Both the position numbers and the translations under genes were made by a program. Below the pieces are notes generated by a model, which saw only the letters and a program-made list of their open reading frames with translations, was not told where the DNA came from and ran no database searches. From JACNKV01 sp964422145 (GTDB taxonomy: Bacteria; Fidelibacterota; Marinisomatia; Marinisomatales; JACNKV01), in contig CAYQZV010000006.1 of NCBI GenBank assembly GCA_964422145.1, forward strand, positions 1-64,000: DNA of 64,000 nt, given 5' to 3'. Shown here in pieces: positions 37,483 through 45,670 of this stretch (the stretch's first letter is position 1; every line of letters starts with the position of its first letter).

Positions 37483-38844
37483 ATGAAGAAAGATAATATG
37501 AACATTCATCTGAAAACGCACTTAAAACCGGTAACCATCGGACTGATAATGATTTTATCACTGGTATCAGCTCAATCTTATTTTTCTTTGGTGGTTCCAC
37601 CGAGTTTTGGGTCGAGATCAACTCAATCGTTATCATTAGGAATGACCGGAACAGCCACGTCAACCGGACCGGATAATCTGTGGACAAATCCGGCAATGCT
37701 GCACACAGACAATCGGTTTTCCGTCACCGTTAACGGAAGCCTTAGACGGTTTGATGAAAAGCGAGCTTATCCTGTCTATGATATGTTTGATGATGTTGCC
37801 ATGATCAATACCTATGCTGCGAATCGGCATTGGTACTCTGATGTTGACGGTGGATTATTAATATCCCTGCCGAAAAATGCGGTGCTTGGTTTAGCCCGTT
37901 CGGTCTTTTGGGATTTTACCTACGATTATGCTGAAGAAGTCAGAGGAAGCTTGCCGTCCGGGACATACAACCGTGATCCGCTGAGAGGATATCATGAGAT
38001 AAACCGTTCCGGAAAGATCATATCAACAGATATCGGATTAAGTGTGCCGGTTTTTTCAGGGATAAAATGGGGAATCGGCGTCCATCTCTTAGATGGAAGA
38101 GATATTCAGGATCGGTACGGGATTACAGTATTAGACCCGGATGATGCACTGGCATCTGATTCAACATTCATCAGAGAAAGCGAGATTACACTTGATGAAA
38201 GTTCTACGATTTACACAACCGGGATTGCTTTCACACCAAAAAATGGGTTGACGATCGGAATGTCATATCAATCGGGGACGGAAATAATATTAAAAGATTT
38301 ATGGAGTCTTCCAGAAATCGATGAATGGACACTGCTTCCGGGTTATAAAGATTTAACCAGTATCGAGGAAACCGGGTACGCAATCATGACACTCCCGGAG
38401 AAATTGACAATCGGGGTTGATGCGACGCTGGCAAATCCGATTGTAACAAAAGCTGTCATGGAAGTCCATTATTGTGACTGGTCTGACTTTGAACAAGCCG
38501 TGTTCTATCCTGATACCGAAGAATTGACTGAAGTCCCATACACATTTCAGGAAACATGGGAAATCCATGGCGGGATTGAGCATGTGTTTCAAAACAAAAT
38601 TCCATTCCGGTTCGGGTTTGTGTATTCAGAATCACCGCTTGGGCAGGAATTTGAAACCACAAAAATCACGGCAGGCAGCGCATATCGTTGGGGGAAAGCC
38701 GTATTTGATTTTGGGATGACTTTTGGATCGGTACAATATTATTATCCCGACTTATTCAGAGCGGTTTCCGAGGAGCTGGAAGTGCTTGATCAAGTGAAGG
38801 AGTCAAACATAACTGCTGCATTTTCGTTAACCTATGAACTGTAA
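37483..38844 (+). CDS. FadL/OmpP1-like outer-membrane protein
   Basis: 453 residues with a Sec signal peptide (VTIGLIMILSLVSAQ). The N-terminus after cleavage, SLSLGMTGTATSTGPDNLWTNPAML, matches the PorV/FadL-type plug motif (gly-rich turn then NPA). The rest is a beta-barrel pattern: LLISLPKNAVLGLARS, IGLSVPVFSGIKWGIGVHLLDG, TGIAFTPKNGLTIGMSYQSG, and a closing FSLTYEL. It starts 12 bases after the HhH-barrel gene and ends next to the nucleotidase-EEP gene. It could transport hydrophobic ligands or nucleic-acid breakdown products; the substrate cannot be read from the sequence. Confidence 0.78.
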   Translation: MKKDNMNIHLKTHLKPVTIGLIMILSLVSAQSYFSLVVPPSFGSRSTQSLSLGMTGTATSTGPDNLWTNPAMLHTDNRFSVTVNGSLRRFDEKRAYPVYDMFDDVAMINTYAANRHWYSDVDGGLLISLPKNAVLGLARSVFWDFTYDYAEEVRGSLPSGTYNRDPLRGYHEINRSGKIISTDIGLSVPVFSGIKWGIGVHLLDGRDIQDRYGITVLDPDDALASDSTFIRESEITLDESSTIYTTGIAFTPKNGLTIGMSYQSGTEIILKDLWSLPEIDEWTLLPGYKDLTSIEETGYAIMTLPEKLTIGVDATLANPIVTKAVMEVHYCDWSDFEQAVFYPDTEELTEVPYTFQETWEIHGGIEHVFQNKIPFRFGFVYSESPLGQEFETTKITAGSAYRWGKAVFDFGMTFGSVQYYYPDLFRAVSEELEVLDQVKESNITAAFSLTYEL

Positions 38845-38854
38845 ATCGGTGAAG

Positions 38855-40810
38855 ATGTATCCACAAAAACTCAAAAACTCAGCCACTATTCTAACCGGAT
38901 TAATCTGTGCTCTGCTGTTCACAAACGATCTTAACGCAAAGACCGCAAAACTCCATCTCATTTTTACCAATGACATCCGCGGTTCGATTCATCAGACGCC
39001 GGCTTGGTTCATGAATCCCGAATTCGGTCCGATGCTCAGCGGAGGAGCCGGTGCATATCAATATGTCAATGATGTGCGCAAGGATGCAGAACGCAACTGC
39101 GAACATGTTCTGCTATTGGATGCAGGGAATCTTTTCCAGGGAACTCCGCTTGGAACACTGGATGGCGGTAAAACTATGATCAAATGGATGAACCAAATGG
39201 GATACGATGCTATCACTCCAGGATTAAAAGACTTTGATCAAGGTGCAGCCAACATAAAACAATGGGCAGAGATTGCTGATTTTCCAATCCTTTCCGGAAA
39301 TATCATCGATGAACAATCAGGCAAAACACCGGAATGGCTGACGCCGATCAGCTATAAAAAAATAGGTACGGTTACTGTAGGAATCATTGGATTAACACAA
39401 ACGGAAATCCCGAATCAAACCCTTCCTCAAAATACAGAGGGATTCCATTTTCGTTCCGAAATCACCGCAATGAAAGAGTTGATTCGCGAAGCGAAATCCA
39501 ATGGTGCGGATATCATCATCTCTCTTGCACATTTGGGAATTCCTTATGACAGAGAAGATGAGTTTGATGCACTGATATTGAGTTTAGAAGAAGGCGATAC
39601 CCCTGAAGAAAAGATTGAAGGCTTGAATGCCATGGAGTTAGCTCATCGTGTTGGAGGAATTGATGTCATGGTTACCGGCGGTATTGCTAAAGGATATGAC
39701 CATCCGTGGGAAGATCCGAAACATCACACTTTGATTTTGCAGAATTACGGGAATTTGACCGGAATTGGTCATTTAGAATTATTGATCGATGAAGACTCAA
39801 AATCTGTTTCCGGATATGAATATCCGACCGATCGTGGGATGCTGATTACCTTACTTGAAGATGATATTCCGCCGAACAGTGACATGGCAAAGGCAATCCA
39901 AAATTGGGTTGAGCATGCAGAGGTTGAGTACAAAACGTCCCGACCATACGCTGAAAAAGAAAAATCTTCTGTTGATGATATACAAACACTGGATATGTAT
40001 ACGGTTCCGAAATTAGGACATGATGATCGATTAGAGGTGATCACATGGAATTTAGAATGGTTTCCCGCCGCAAGTGATACTACGCTAAAAGCCGCTGCGG
40101 AGATCATACAAAAGTGGGGTGTGGACATTGTTGCTTTACAGGAAATAAAAAACATTCGGGCGCTCTCAACGTTGATGGATTACCTCCCCGATCATGGATA
40201 CGTGTTAAGTGAACAATCTTCATTTATGGATCAGGCTATTGTCTATCGCAAAGATGTTTTAACGTGCACAGGGCAATACGAACCATTTACATTTAACGAT
40301 TATTATTTTGCAGGACGTCCCCCGCTCATGGCTGATTTTATCTGGGAATCTAATGGAAGTCAGCGCCAGTTTTCCTTAGTGAACCTTCACTTAAAATGCT
40401 GCGGAGATGGTTTGTACAGACGACAAAAATCATTGGAACAACTTCATGATTATTTAAAAGAATTTGTTCTTCAGAAAAATGAGAATGTGATTGTAGTCGG
40501 GGACTGGAACGACCAACTTACCGATAAAGGAATGGATCAATCCTTCACCGCTTTTTTAGATGATCCGGAGTATTTTCAGTTTGCCACGATGGAGATTGCA
40601 AGTGATACGTCGCAGGCATCGTATCCCAAATGGATCGTCCCCAGTATTTTAGATCATATCCTGTTCTCAAAAGGGTTTTATGATGAGCATGAATCCGGAG
40701 GTGATGTTCGCACATTGCGTATTGAAGATATTGTCGGCGGATGGGAGATTTATGAGGAGATTTTGTCGGATCACCGTCCCGTGTTTTGGAGTATCCCCAT
40801 TTCTGATTAA
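38855..40810 (+). CDS. Degenerate 5'-nucleotidase domain fused to an EEP-family nuclease
   Basis: About 651 residues. The ATG at 38855 has GGTGAAG upstream and gives a good signal peptide (ILTGLICALLFTNDLNA). The N-terminal half is a 5'-nucleotidase-type metallophosphatase fold, but most metal ligands are replaced: NDIRG for NDxHG, DAGNLFQG for DAGDxxQG, GLKDFD for GNHEFD, and GGIAKG where GHSH is expected; only AHLG is kept. The C-terminal half (from about residue 395) is an endonuclease/exonuclease/phosphatase domain with intact motifs: ITWNLEWFP, LQEIKN, VNLHLKCCG, VVGDWND, LDHILFS and LSDHRPV. The enzyme is therefore probably a DNase or phosphodiesterase with a structural, inactive phosphatase domain. 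The stop overlaps the next ATG (TAATG). Confidence 0.87.
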   Translation: MYPQKLKNSATILTGLICALLFTNDLNAKTAKLHLIFTNDIRGSIHQTPAWFMNPEFGPMLSGGAGAYQYVNDVRKDAERNCEHVLLLDAGNLFQGTPLGTLDGGKTMIKWMNQMGYDAITPGLKDFDQGAANIKQWAEIADFPILSGNIIDEQSGKTPEWLTPISYKKIGTVTVGIIGLTQTEIPNQTLPQNTEGFHFRSEITAMKELIREAKSNGADIIISLAHLGIPYDREDEFDALILSLEEGDTPEEKIEGLNAMELAHRVGGIDVMVTGGIAKGYDHPWEDPKHHTLILQNYGNLTGIGHLELLIDEDSKSVSGYEYPTDRGMLITLLEDDIPPNSDMAKAIQNWVEHAEVEYKTSRPYAEKEKSSVDDIQTLDMYTVPKLGHDDRLEVITWNLEWFPAASDTTLKAAAEIIQKWGVDIVALQEIKNIRALSTLMDYLPDHGYVLSEQSSFMDQAIVYRKDVLTCTGQYEPFTFNDYYFAGRPPLMADFIWESNGSQRQFSLVNLHLKCCGDGLYRRQKSLEQLHDYLKEFVLQKNENVIVVGDWNDQLTDKGMDQSFTAFLDDPEYFQFATMEIASDTSQASYPKWIVPSILDHILFSKGFYDEHESGGDVRTLRIEDIVGGWEIYEEILSDHRPVFWSIPISD

Positions 40811-41769
40811 TGGTGAAGATGGATCGTCGATTTAGATCACTTTTTGCACTGACTGTCTTATTATCTCTGGTAATCCTTATCAGTTGCGGATATCCAACCA
40901 AAACCGAAGATGATCTTCCTGAAAATTTAGGATTATCATTTGGAGCATCCTCGACATTTGAAGTCATCTCATGGAATTTAGAGACCTTCCCAAAATCTTC
41001 AGAAACAGCTGATAGAGTTGCCGATCTTATCCATGGGCTTGATGTGGATATTACGGGATTTCAAGAGATAGAAAGCTCAGTTGCTTTCGAACAGATTGTA
41101 AACCGACTAAACAACCTTTCAGATGATCATTGGGTCGGGTATCGTGCCGGGTCTTCGAGCGGAACCGGGATGGAATTAGCGTACATTGTAAACAGTAGTC
41201 AGGTTGAAATTATACAACCTCCATTTGAAATTTATGTGAATGATAACAGAGAATTTCCGCGAGAACCGTATGTTCTTAGAGTCAGGGTGGATGGAGATGA
41301 AATTGTGATCATCAATAATCATTTGAAATGCTGCGGAAACGGAGAGATTGAATCTGACGAATGGGATGAAGAAACCCGACGCCGAGATGCAAATTCCCTT
41401 TTAGAAGAATATATTGACTACTCATGGGATTCGACCAAGGTTATCGTTCTGGGTGATTTTAATGATGAGATCAATGAATCAGAATCGGATAATGTATTTT
41501 GGAATTTCATTTCTAATTCAAATACGTTTAAATTTGTAGATATGAGTATAGCCGAAGGACATACATCAGGGTTTTCGTATCCGACTTGGCCCAGCCATAT
41601 TGATCATATATTGATCACGAACGAATTATTTGATGAGTTTGAATCAGAAAGTTCCTTCGTGACAACCATACAAATTGATGATGGTTTAGAGAACGGCTGG
41701 ACGGAATATGATACACATATTTCCGATCATCTTCCGGTTGGATGGAGGTTTAGCATTGAGACTGAATAA
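40810..41769 (+). CDS. EEP-family nuclease/phosphodiesterase lipoprotein
   Basis: 319 residues. The signal region ends in the lipobox LISC, predicting a lipid-anchored exported enzyme. The endonuclease/exonuclease/phosphatase domain spans about residues 55-315 with ISWNLETFP, FQEIES, NNHLKCCG, VLGDFND, IDHILIT and ISDHLPV, so metal ligands and catalytic His/Asp look complete. The shared HLKCCG motif and overall similarity show it is a paralogue of the C-terminal half of the preceding protein, probably by tandem duplication. In-frame starts at 40810 and 40819 are both possible. It probably degrades nucleic acid or other phosphodiesters at the cell surface together with endonuclease I. The next gene starts inside its 3' end. 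Confidence 0.88.
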   Translation: MVKMDRRFRSLFALTVLLSLVILISCGYPTKTEDDLPENLGLSFGASSTFEVISWNLETFPKSSETADRVADLIHGLDVDITGFQEIESSVAFEQIVNRLNNLSDDHWVGYRAGSSSGTGMELAYIVNSSQVEIIQPPFEIYVNDNREFPREPYVLRVRVDGDEIVIINNHLKCCGNGEIESDEWDEETRRRDANSLLEEYIDYSWDSTKVIVLGDFNDEINESESDNVFWNFISNSNTFKFVDMSIAEGHTSGFSYPTWPSHIDHILITNELFDEFESESSFVTTIQIDDGLENGWTEYDTHISDHLPVGWRFSIETE

Positions 41770-42721
41770 ATACATCATCATTTTTACTGTACTTTTTTCA
41801 CTGGGATTTTCACAAACATCACAGGAAACAGCTTACATCAAATATTTTAAAAACGATTTAGATTTTTTATCCGACATTACGATGATGGCCACGGATCGGC
41901 ATCAGCAATCGCATTTGATTGTATCATACAATGAGGATAATCTTCCGATCTTTATCGTTCATGTTTCAGCATCTCATGATACCTTGAAACGAGAAGTTTT
42001 GACCCACACATCTGAACATCTGTTGAAACAGAAAATATGTTATGATTCTGAGAAAACCTTAGTTAAGATCGTTCAGTTCGGAAGCGACGAACCGTGGAGT
42101 CAGGCATTCCGGTATACCATGGAGCAGGCAAGTCAGAAAGGATATTTTTCAGGGCAGCAAACCCAGTTTTTATTTTACCCAACAGGAAAACTACACCGAA
42201 TAGATTTTTATCTGATAGACGGAACATCTTACGGTCAGATCCTTTTCATTTATGAGTCAACCGGAATGATCATGGAAGAAGTATGGAAGGAATTACCGAG
42301 TCATGTAGTCCTTCGCAGGTTTGTATATGAAACGGTAACTCCACCTAAAATCAGACAAGTGTGGGAATATAATCGGCAAGACAGTTTAGTCAGTCATGTT
42401 GCATTAGAAATGGCACCGGAAGATCAGCTTTACCACCAAGACTTTCCAAAATCAGGAAATATTTTGGATGAAGCACAAATCATTTTGGATGATCTCAGAG
42501 ACTCCCGAGTCGTATCGTTGATCCCTGAACGAATTCCTCAAACCGTGTGGGATGTGATGGTGTTAAATACAGGAGAGGTTTTGGAGATTGAGTATCTGGG
42601 CCAAAATGAGCATGGATTTATCATCCGAATGAGGAATGATGAATCTGTGTTGACGATCCCGTCGGCGACCATAAAAACGATCACATCCAAATGGGGAGAA
42701 AATATCTTTCCCGGGAATTAA
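41756..42721 (+). CDS. Exported protein of unknown function
   Basis: The TTG at 41756 is chosen because GGAGG (41744-41748) lies seven bases upstream and a proper signal peptide follows (RLNKYIIIFTVLFSLGFSQ). An upstream ATG at 41708 would lie deep within the preceding gene. About 321 residues. The body is beta-rich with repeated strand-turn units (QTQFLFYPTGKLHRIDFYLIDG, YGQILFIYESTGMIMEEVW), distantly like MORN or YD-type antiparallel repeats. A C-terminal domain contains MVLNTGEVLEIEYLGQNEHGFIIRM, which looks like a small SH3/OB-like barrel. I do not recognise a family. It overlaps the EEP lipoprotein gene by 14 bases and is followed by a hairpin terminator, so it closes this operon. Confidence 0.75.
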   Translation: MRLNKYIIIFTVLFSLGFSQTSQETAYIKYFKNDLDFLSDITMMATDRHQQSHLIVSYNEDNLPIFIVHVSASHDTLKREVLTHTSEHLLKQKICYDSEKTLVKIVQFGSDEPWSQAFRYTMEQASQKGYFSGQQTQFLFYPTGKLHRIDFYLIDGTSYGQILFIYESTGMIMEEVWKELPSHVVLRRFVYETVTPPKIRQVWEYNRQDSLVSHVALEMAPEDQLYHQDFPKSGNILDEAQIILDDLRDSRVVSLIPERIPQTVWDVMVLNTGEVLEIEYLGQNEHGFIIRMRNDESVLTIPSATIKTITSKWGENIFPGN

Positions 42722-42724
42722 AGC

Positions 42725-42748
42725 ATTTTATCTTGTTGTAGATAAAAT
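42725..42748 (+). terminator. Hairpin terminator closing the nuclease operon
   Basis: ATTTTATCT (42725-42733) and AGATAAAAT (42740-42748) pair perfectly over nine bases with a six-base loop, four bases after the preceding stop codon. The stem is AT-rich and has no long T tract, so efficiency is uncertain, but the position fits. Confidence 0.5.
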
Positions 42749-42794
42749 TGATGTACGGTAAATTGACTGCATAATTTTCATAAAAGACAATCGT

Positions 42795-43568
42795 ATGAGA
42801 ACAAAATTATCTATTATTATGATCACAGCAGCCTGTACGTTTTTACAGGCTCAAGCAACCAGCTATCCGCCCCCGGTTGATCTCATCACACTCCCAACTG
42901 CAGGGACATTAGTCCGCGGAAGTTATGTCATTGACCTCCGTTTACAAAAAGGCGGCGGGCTTACGCTGGGATTAGCCGTTGGAATTACCGACCGGTTTCA
43001 ATTCGGGCTGTCTTACGGTGCCAGTTTTTTGATCGGCGACAGTTTAGCCGTTCCGTATCCGCGTCCTGAAGCCAATATCAAATATCGCCTTGTTGATGAA
43101 TCGGTTTCAATGCCGGGGATTTCTTTGGGATTGAATACACAAGGGACCGGCGCATATCATGATGAAGATCATCTCCAAAGATATGATACCAAAGCCCAGG
43201 GACTCTTTTTAGTCCTCAGCAAAAATTGGAAATCACCCTTTGGAAATTTCGGATTGCATGCCGGGACCAATTATAATTTTTTAGAGGTCAAAGATGAGGA
43301 TAAAGATCTGAATCTGTTCTTTGGGACTGATTTCGAATTCAATCCGGAATTATCGCTGTTGATCGAGTATAATGCTGCATTAAATGAAAATGATATGACA
43401 GCTCAAACAATCGCGCTGAACCGCGGTGGTTATTTGAATGCAGCGATCCGATGGACTTTTGTAGAACATTTGCACTTAGAATTTGATTTTAACAATCTGC
43501 TGTTTGATAAAGACAAAGTTCAATATTTTAACCGGGAATTAAAAATCACATACATTGAATATTTTTAA
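42795..43568 (+). CDS. Predicted outer-membrane beta-barrel protein
   Basis: 257 residues with a Sec signal peptide (MITAACTFLQAQA). The mature part alternates short turns and amphipathic strands: GSYVIDLRLQKGGGLTLGLAVGITDRFQFGLSYG, PEANIKYRLVD, FGLHAGTNYNF, AIRWTFVEHLHLEFDFNNLLF and the terminal ELKITYIEYF. The opening PPPVDLITLPTAGTLVRGSY resembles small YjbH-type or DUF-family barrels of FCB bacteria, but I cannot name the family. The ATG at 42795 has no recognisable Shine-Dalgarno. TTGACT at 42763-42768 could be a -35-like element. A YtfJ-like gene follows after 13 bases. Confidence 0.72.
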   Translation: MRTKLSIIMITAACTFLQAQATSYPPPVDLITLPTAGTLVRGSYVIDLRLQKGGGLTLGLAVGITDRFQFGLSYGASFLIGDSLAVPYPRPEANIKYRLVDESVSMPGISLGLNTQGTGAYHDEDHLQRYDTKAQGLFLVLSKNWKSPFGNFGLHAGTNYNFLEVKDEDKDLNLFFGTDFEFNPELSLLIEYNAALNENDMTAQTIALNRGGYLNAAIRWTFVEHLHLEFDFNNLLFDKDKVQYFNRELKITYIEYF

Positions 43569-43581
43569 TTAAGGAGGAACA

Positions 43582-44109
43582 ATGAAAAGAGGAATAGTAG
43601 TTATACTCATAGCGCTCATTACTGTCATGGGATTAAACGCCCAGGCTGTTGTGGGTGAAAAAGCCCCTGAATGGACATTCAACGATGCTGACGGAAAAGC
43701 ATTCACAATGGATTCCTGGCCGGGGAAAATCCTTCAGATCAATTATGTTGATCCGGATGAATCAGAGTTAAATGAGCATTTTAATGGTGCCGTCAAATAT
43801 GCCATTGACAGTTTGAAAACCATTGATCGTGCGACGTTCAAAGGATTCGGTATTGTCGATTGTGCAGCAACTTGGAAACCGGATTTTCTTATCCGGAAGA
43901 TTGCCGGTGCAAAAGCCAAAAAGTTTGACACGACGATTTTATTTGACTATGATGCAGAGCTGCGGAAATCATGGAATCTAAAAGAAGATTCTTACAATAT
44001 CATCCTTGTGGATCAGGACAGAGTTGTCCGTGCGGTGATTAAAGATAAAATCGCTGAAGATGACGTACAAAAATACATTCAGCTGATCATCGATCTTCAA
44101 AAAAAATAA
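43582..44109 (+). CDS. YtfJ-like exported thioredoxin-fold protein
   Basis: 175 residues; AAGGAGG nine bases upstream marks the ATG well. The signal peptide ends GLNAQA. The mature domain has the YtfJ/thioredoxin-like order: GEKAPEWTFNDADGKAFTMDSWPGKILQINYVDPDESELN, then FKGFGIVDCAATWKPDFLIRKI, then TTILFDYDAELRKSWNL and YNIILVDQDRVVRAVI. There is no CxxC redox motif; a single Cys (IVDCAATW) remains, as in YtfJ relatives, so oxidoreductase activity is doubtful. Its role in the periplasm is unknown. It follows the barrel gene closely and may be co-transcribed with it. Confidence 0.82.
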   Translation: MKRGIVVILIALITVMGLNAQAVVGEKAPEWTFNDADGKAFTMDSWPGKILQINYVDPDESELNEHFNGAVKYAIDSLKTIDRATFKGFGIVDCAATWKPDFLIRKIAGAKAKKFDTTILFDYDAELRKSWNLKEDSYNIILVDQDRVVRAVIKDKIAEDDVQKYIQLIIDLQKK

Positions 44110-44129
44110 CGACTGATTTCTAACAAAGG

Positions 44130-44687
44130 ATGTCTGACTTGAAGGAGACCAAGCTCTCCGAGACGCACATATACAAAGGCACCCTTTTAGATGTTTGGCG
44201 GGACGAGGTGCGGTTGCCCGACGATCGCACCTCCATCCGAGAATATATAAAACACCCCGGCGCAGTTGTCATTCTGCCGGTTCTCCCCGATAACAAGATT
44301 GTCTTCATCCGCCAATTCCGATATTCGGTTGGAAAGGAATTTATTGAGCTCCCTGCAGGGAAATTAGACCCTGGAGAGAACAGAAAAGATTCCGCTCGGC
44401 GCGAACTAAAAGAGGAAACTGGATACCGGGCAGAAAAGTGGACGGAATTAACGGAAATCCACCCCTGCATTGGATACAGCGATGAAAGCATCTGGCTGTT
44501 TCTTGCAGAGGATTTAACTGCGTCTCAGCAGCAAATGGATCATGATGAGTTTATTGAAATCATCCCTACGACATTAGACGATGCAGTTGAAATGGTTAAG
44601 AGTGGAGAGATCACAGATGCGAAGACCATCGTTGGGATTCTATGGGCAAATTCATATTTACAACATTTATTGAAATATCGTAGATAA
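44130..44687 (+). CDS. Nudix hydrolase (ADP-ribose pyrophosphatase-like)
   Basis: A cytoplasmic 185-residue Nudix enzyme that probably hydrolyses ADP-ribose or a related nucleoside diphosphate derivative. The full Nudix box is seen: GKLDPGENRKDSARRELKEETGY fits Gx5Ex7REUxEExGU. The preceding FIRQFRYSVGKEFIELPAG and the YKGTLLDVWRDEVRLPD start are typical of the NudF/ADP-ribose subgroup. The length is normal. It begins a set of tightly spaced forward genes (Nudix, FKBP, cold-shock, RdgB), of which RdgB is also a nucleotide-sanitising enzyme. Exact substrate cannot be fixed by motif alone. Confidence 0.9.
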   Translation: MSDLKETKLSETHIYKGTLLDVWRDEVRLPDDRTSIREYIKHPGAVVILPVLPDNKIVFIRQFRYSVGKEFIELPAGKLDPGENRKDSARRELKEETGYRAEKWTELTEIHPCIGYSDESIWLFLAEDLTASQQQMDHDEFIEIIPTTLDDAVEMVKSGEITDAKTIVGILWANSYLQHLLKYRR

Positions 44688-44759
44688 AATTTATGTAATT
44701 TTCGCGCCGCGACCATGAAGAGTTGTGGACGTTTTAACAAGAAAATGGAAAAGGTTACC

Positions 44760-45470
44760 ATGAAACAAATACTTATCGTTATAATTGTGCTCGGTATGAT
44801 GGCATGTTCAGATACATCAGACAGCAATATAGGCAAGCCTGTTAGTTTAGAGACAAAAAAAGATTCTGTCAGCTACAGTATCGGTTATGATGTCGGAAGA
44901 AGTTTTAATGTTCAGGCTGTTGAAATTGAACCGGATGTATTCGCTCAAGGATTCTCCGATGCCTATTTGAAAAATGAAACTCCGCTTACCGAATCTCAAA
45001 TGAGAGAGATCAGCATTGCGTATCAAGCGGAGCATCGTGAAAAACAAGAAAAGATGAACCGGATAAAAGCAGATGTAAATAAAAAAGCCGGTGAAGAATT
45101 TTTAGCCGAAAACGGAAAAAAAGAAGGGGTGCAAACAACAGAAAGCGGACTTCAATATAAAGTGATTACCGAAGGAAGCGGACCTGTCCCAACCAATAAA
45201 GACAGAGTAAAAGTCCATTACACCGGTAGATTATTGGATGATACGGTATTTGACAGCTCAGTTGAGCGCGGTGAACCTGCAACATTTGGTGTAAGGCAAG
45301 TGATCAAAGGCTGGAGCGAAGCTCTGCAGCTGATGTCCGTTGGATCAAAATGGGAATTATATATTCCGTCTGATTTGGCTTACGGTGCAAGAGGTCCGAA
45401 CCCAACTATCGGCCCGAACAGCACATTGTTATTTGAAGTCGAGCTGCTGGAGATTGTCGAAGAAAAATGA
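44760..45470 (+). CDS. FKBP-type peptidyl-prolyl isomerase lipoprotein (Mip/FkpA-like)
   Basis: The start at 44760 (MKQILIVIIVLGMMACSD) gives a lipobox MMAC; an upstream ATG at 44715 would only add 15 polar residues before the signal. About 236 residues: an N-terminal helical dimerisation domain (DSVSYSIGYDVGRSF...FAQGFSDAYLKNE, then MREISIAYQAEHREKQEKMNR) and an FKBP catalytic domain from about residue 130 (TTESGLQYKVITEGSG, DRVKVHYTGRLLDDTVFDSS, VIKGWSEALQLMSVGSKWELYIPSDLAYG, TLLFEVELLEI). Active-site aromatic residues (Tyr, Asp, Phe, Trp, Tyr) are present. It is a periplasmic or lipid-anchored folding catalyst. The stop overlaps the cold-shock ATG. Confidence 0.93.
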   Translation: MKQILIVIIVLGMMACSDTSDSNIGKPVSLETKKDSVSYSIGYDVGRSFNVQAVEIEPDVFAQGFSDAYLKNETPLTESQMREISIAYQAEHREKQEKMNRIKADVNKKAGEEFLAENGKKEGVQTTESGLQYKVITEGSGPVPTNKDRVKVHYTGRLLDDTVFDSSVERGEPATFGVRQVIKGWSEALQLMSVGSKWELYIPSDLAYGARGPNPTIGPNSTLLFEVELLEIVEEK

Positions 45471-45670
45471 AGCACGGCGTCGTAAAAGAATACGATCGAT
45501 CAAAAGGATTTGGATTCATCAGCAGTGATGACGGTGATGATTATTTCGTCCATGTTAGCGGACTGCGTCAACACTTGCAGAACCGTGGACTGAGAACAGG
45601 TCAGAGAGTTGTATTCGACGTCGACTTTGGGATGCGGGGAGATAAAGCGATTAATGTTCGCACCGAATGA
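45467..45670 (+). CDS. Cold-shock domain protein
   Basis: A 67-residue single cold-shock domain that binds single-stranded nucleic acid. RNP1 is KGFGFI, RNP2 is YFVHVSGL, and the start MKHGVVKEYDRSKGFG and C-terminal GQRVVFDVDFGMRGDKAINV are typical. The ATG overlaps the FKBP stop (ATGA), so it is translationally coupled, and its end overlaps the rdgB start by 17 bases. Most cold-shock genes are monocistronic, so this embedding between FKBP and RdgB is mildly unusual. RNP1 lacks the usual FI(T)-adjacent Phe/His pattern only slightly; function should be normal. Confidence 0.92.
   Translation: MKHGVVKEYDRSKGFGFISSDDGDDYFVHVSGLRQHLQNRGLRTGQRVVFDVDFGMRGDKAINVRTE

Noticed and set aside
40545..40967. 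A 140-codon open frame on the minus strand
   Set aside because: It lies antisense to the two EEP nuclease genes, whose motifs are intact; no motif in the antisense product.
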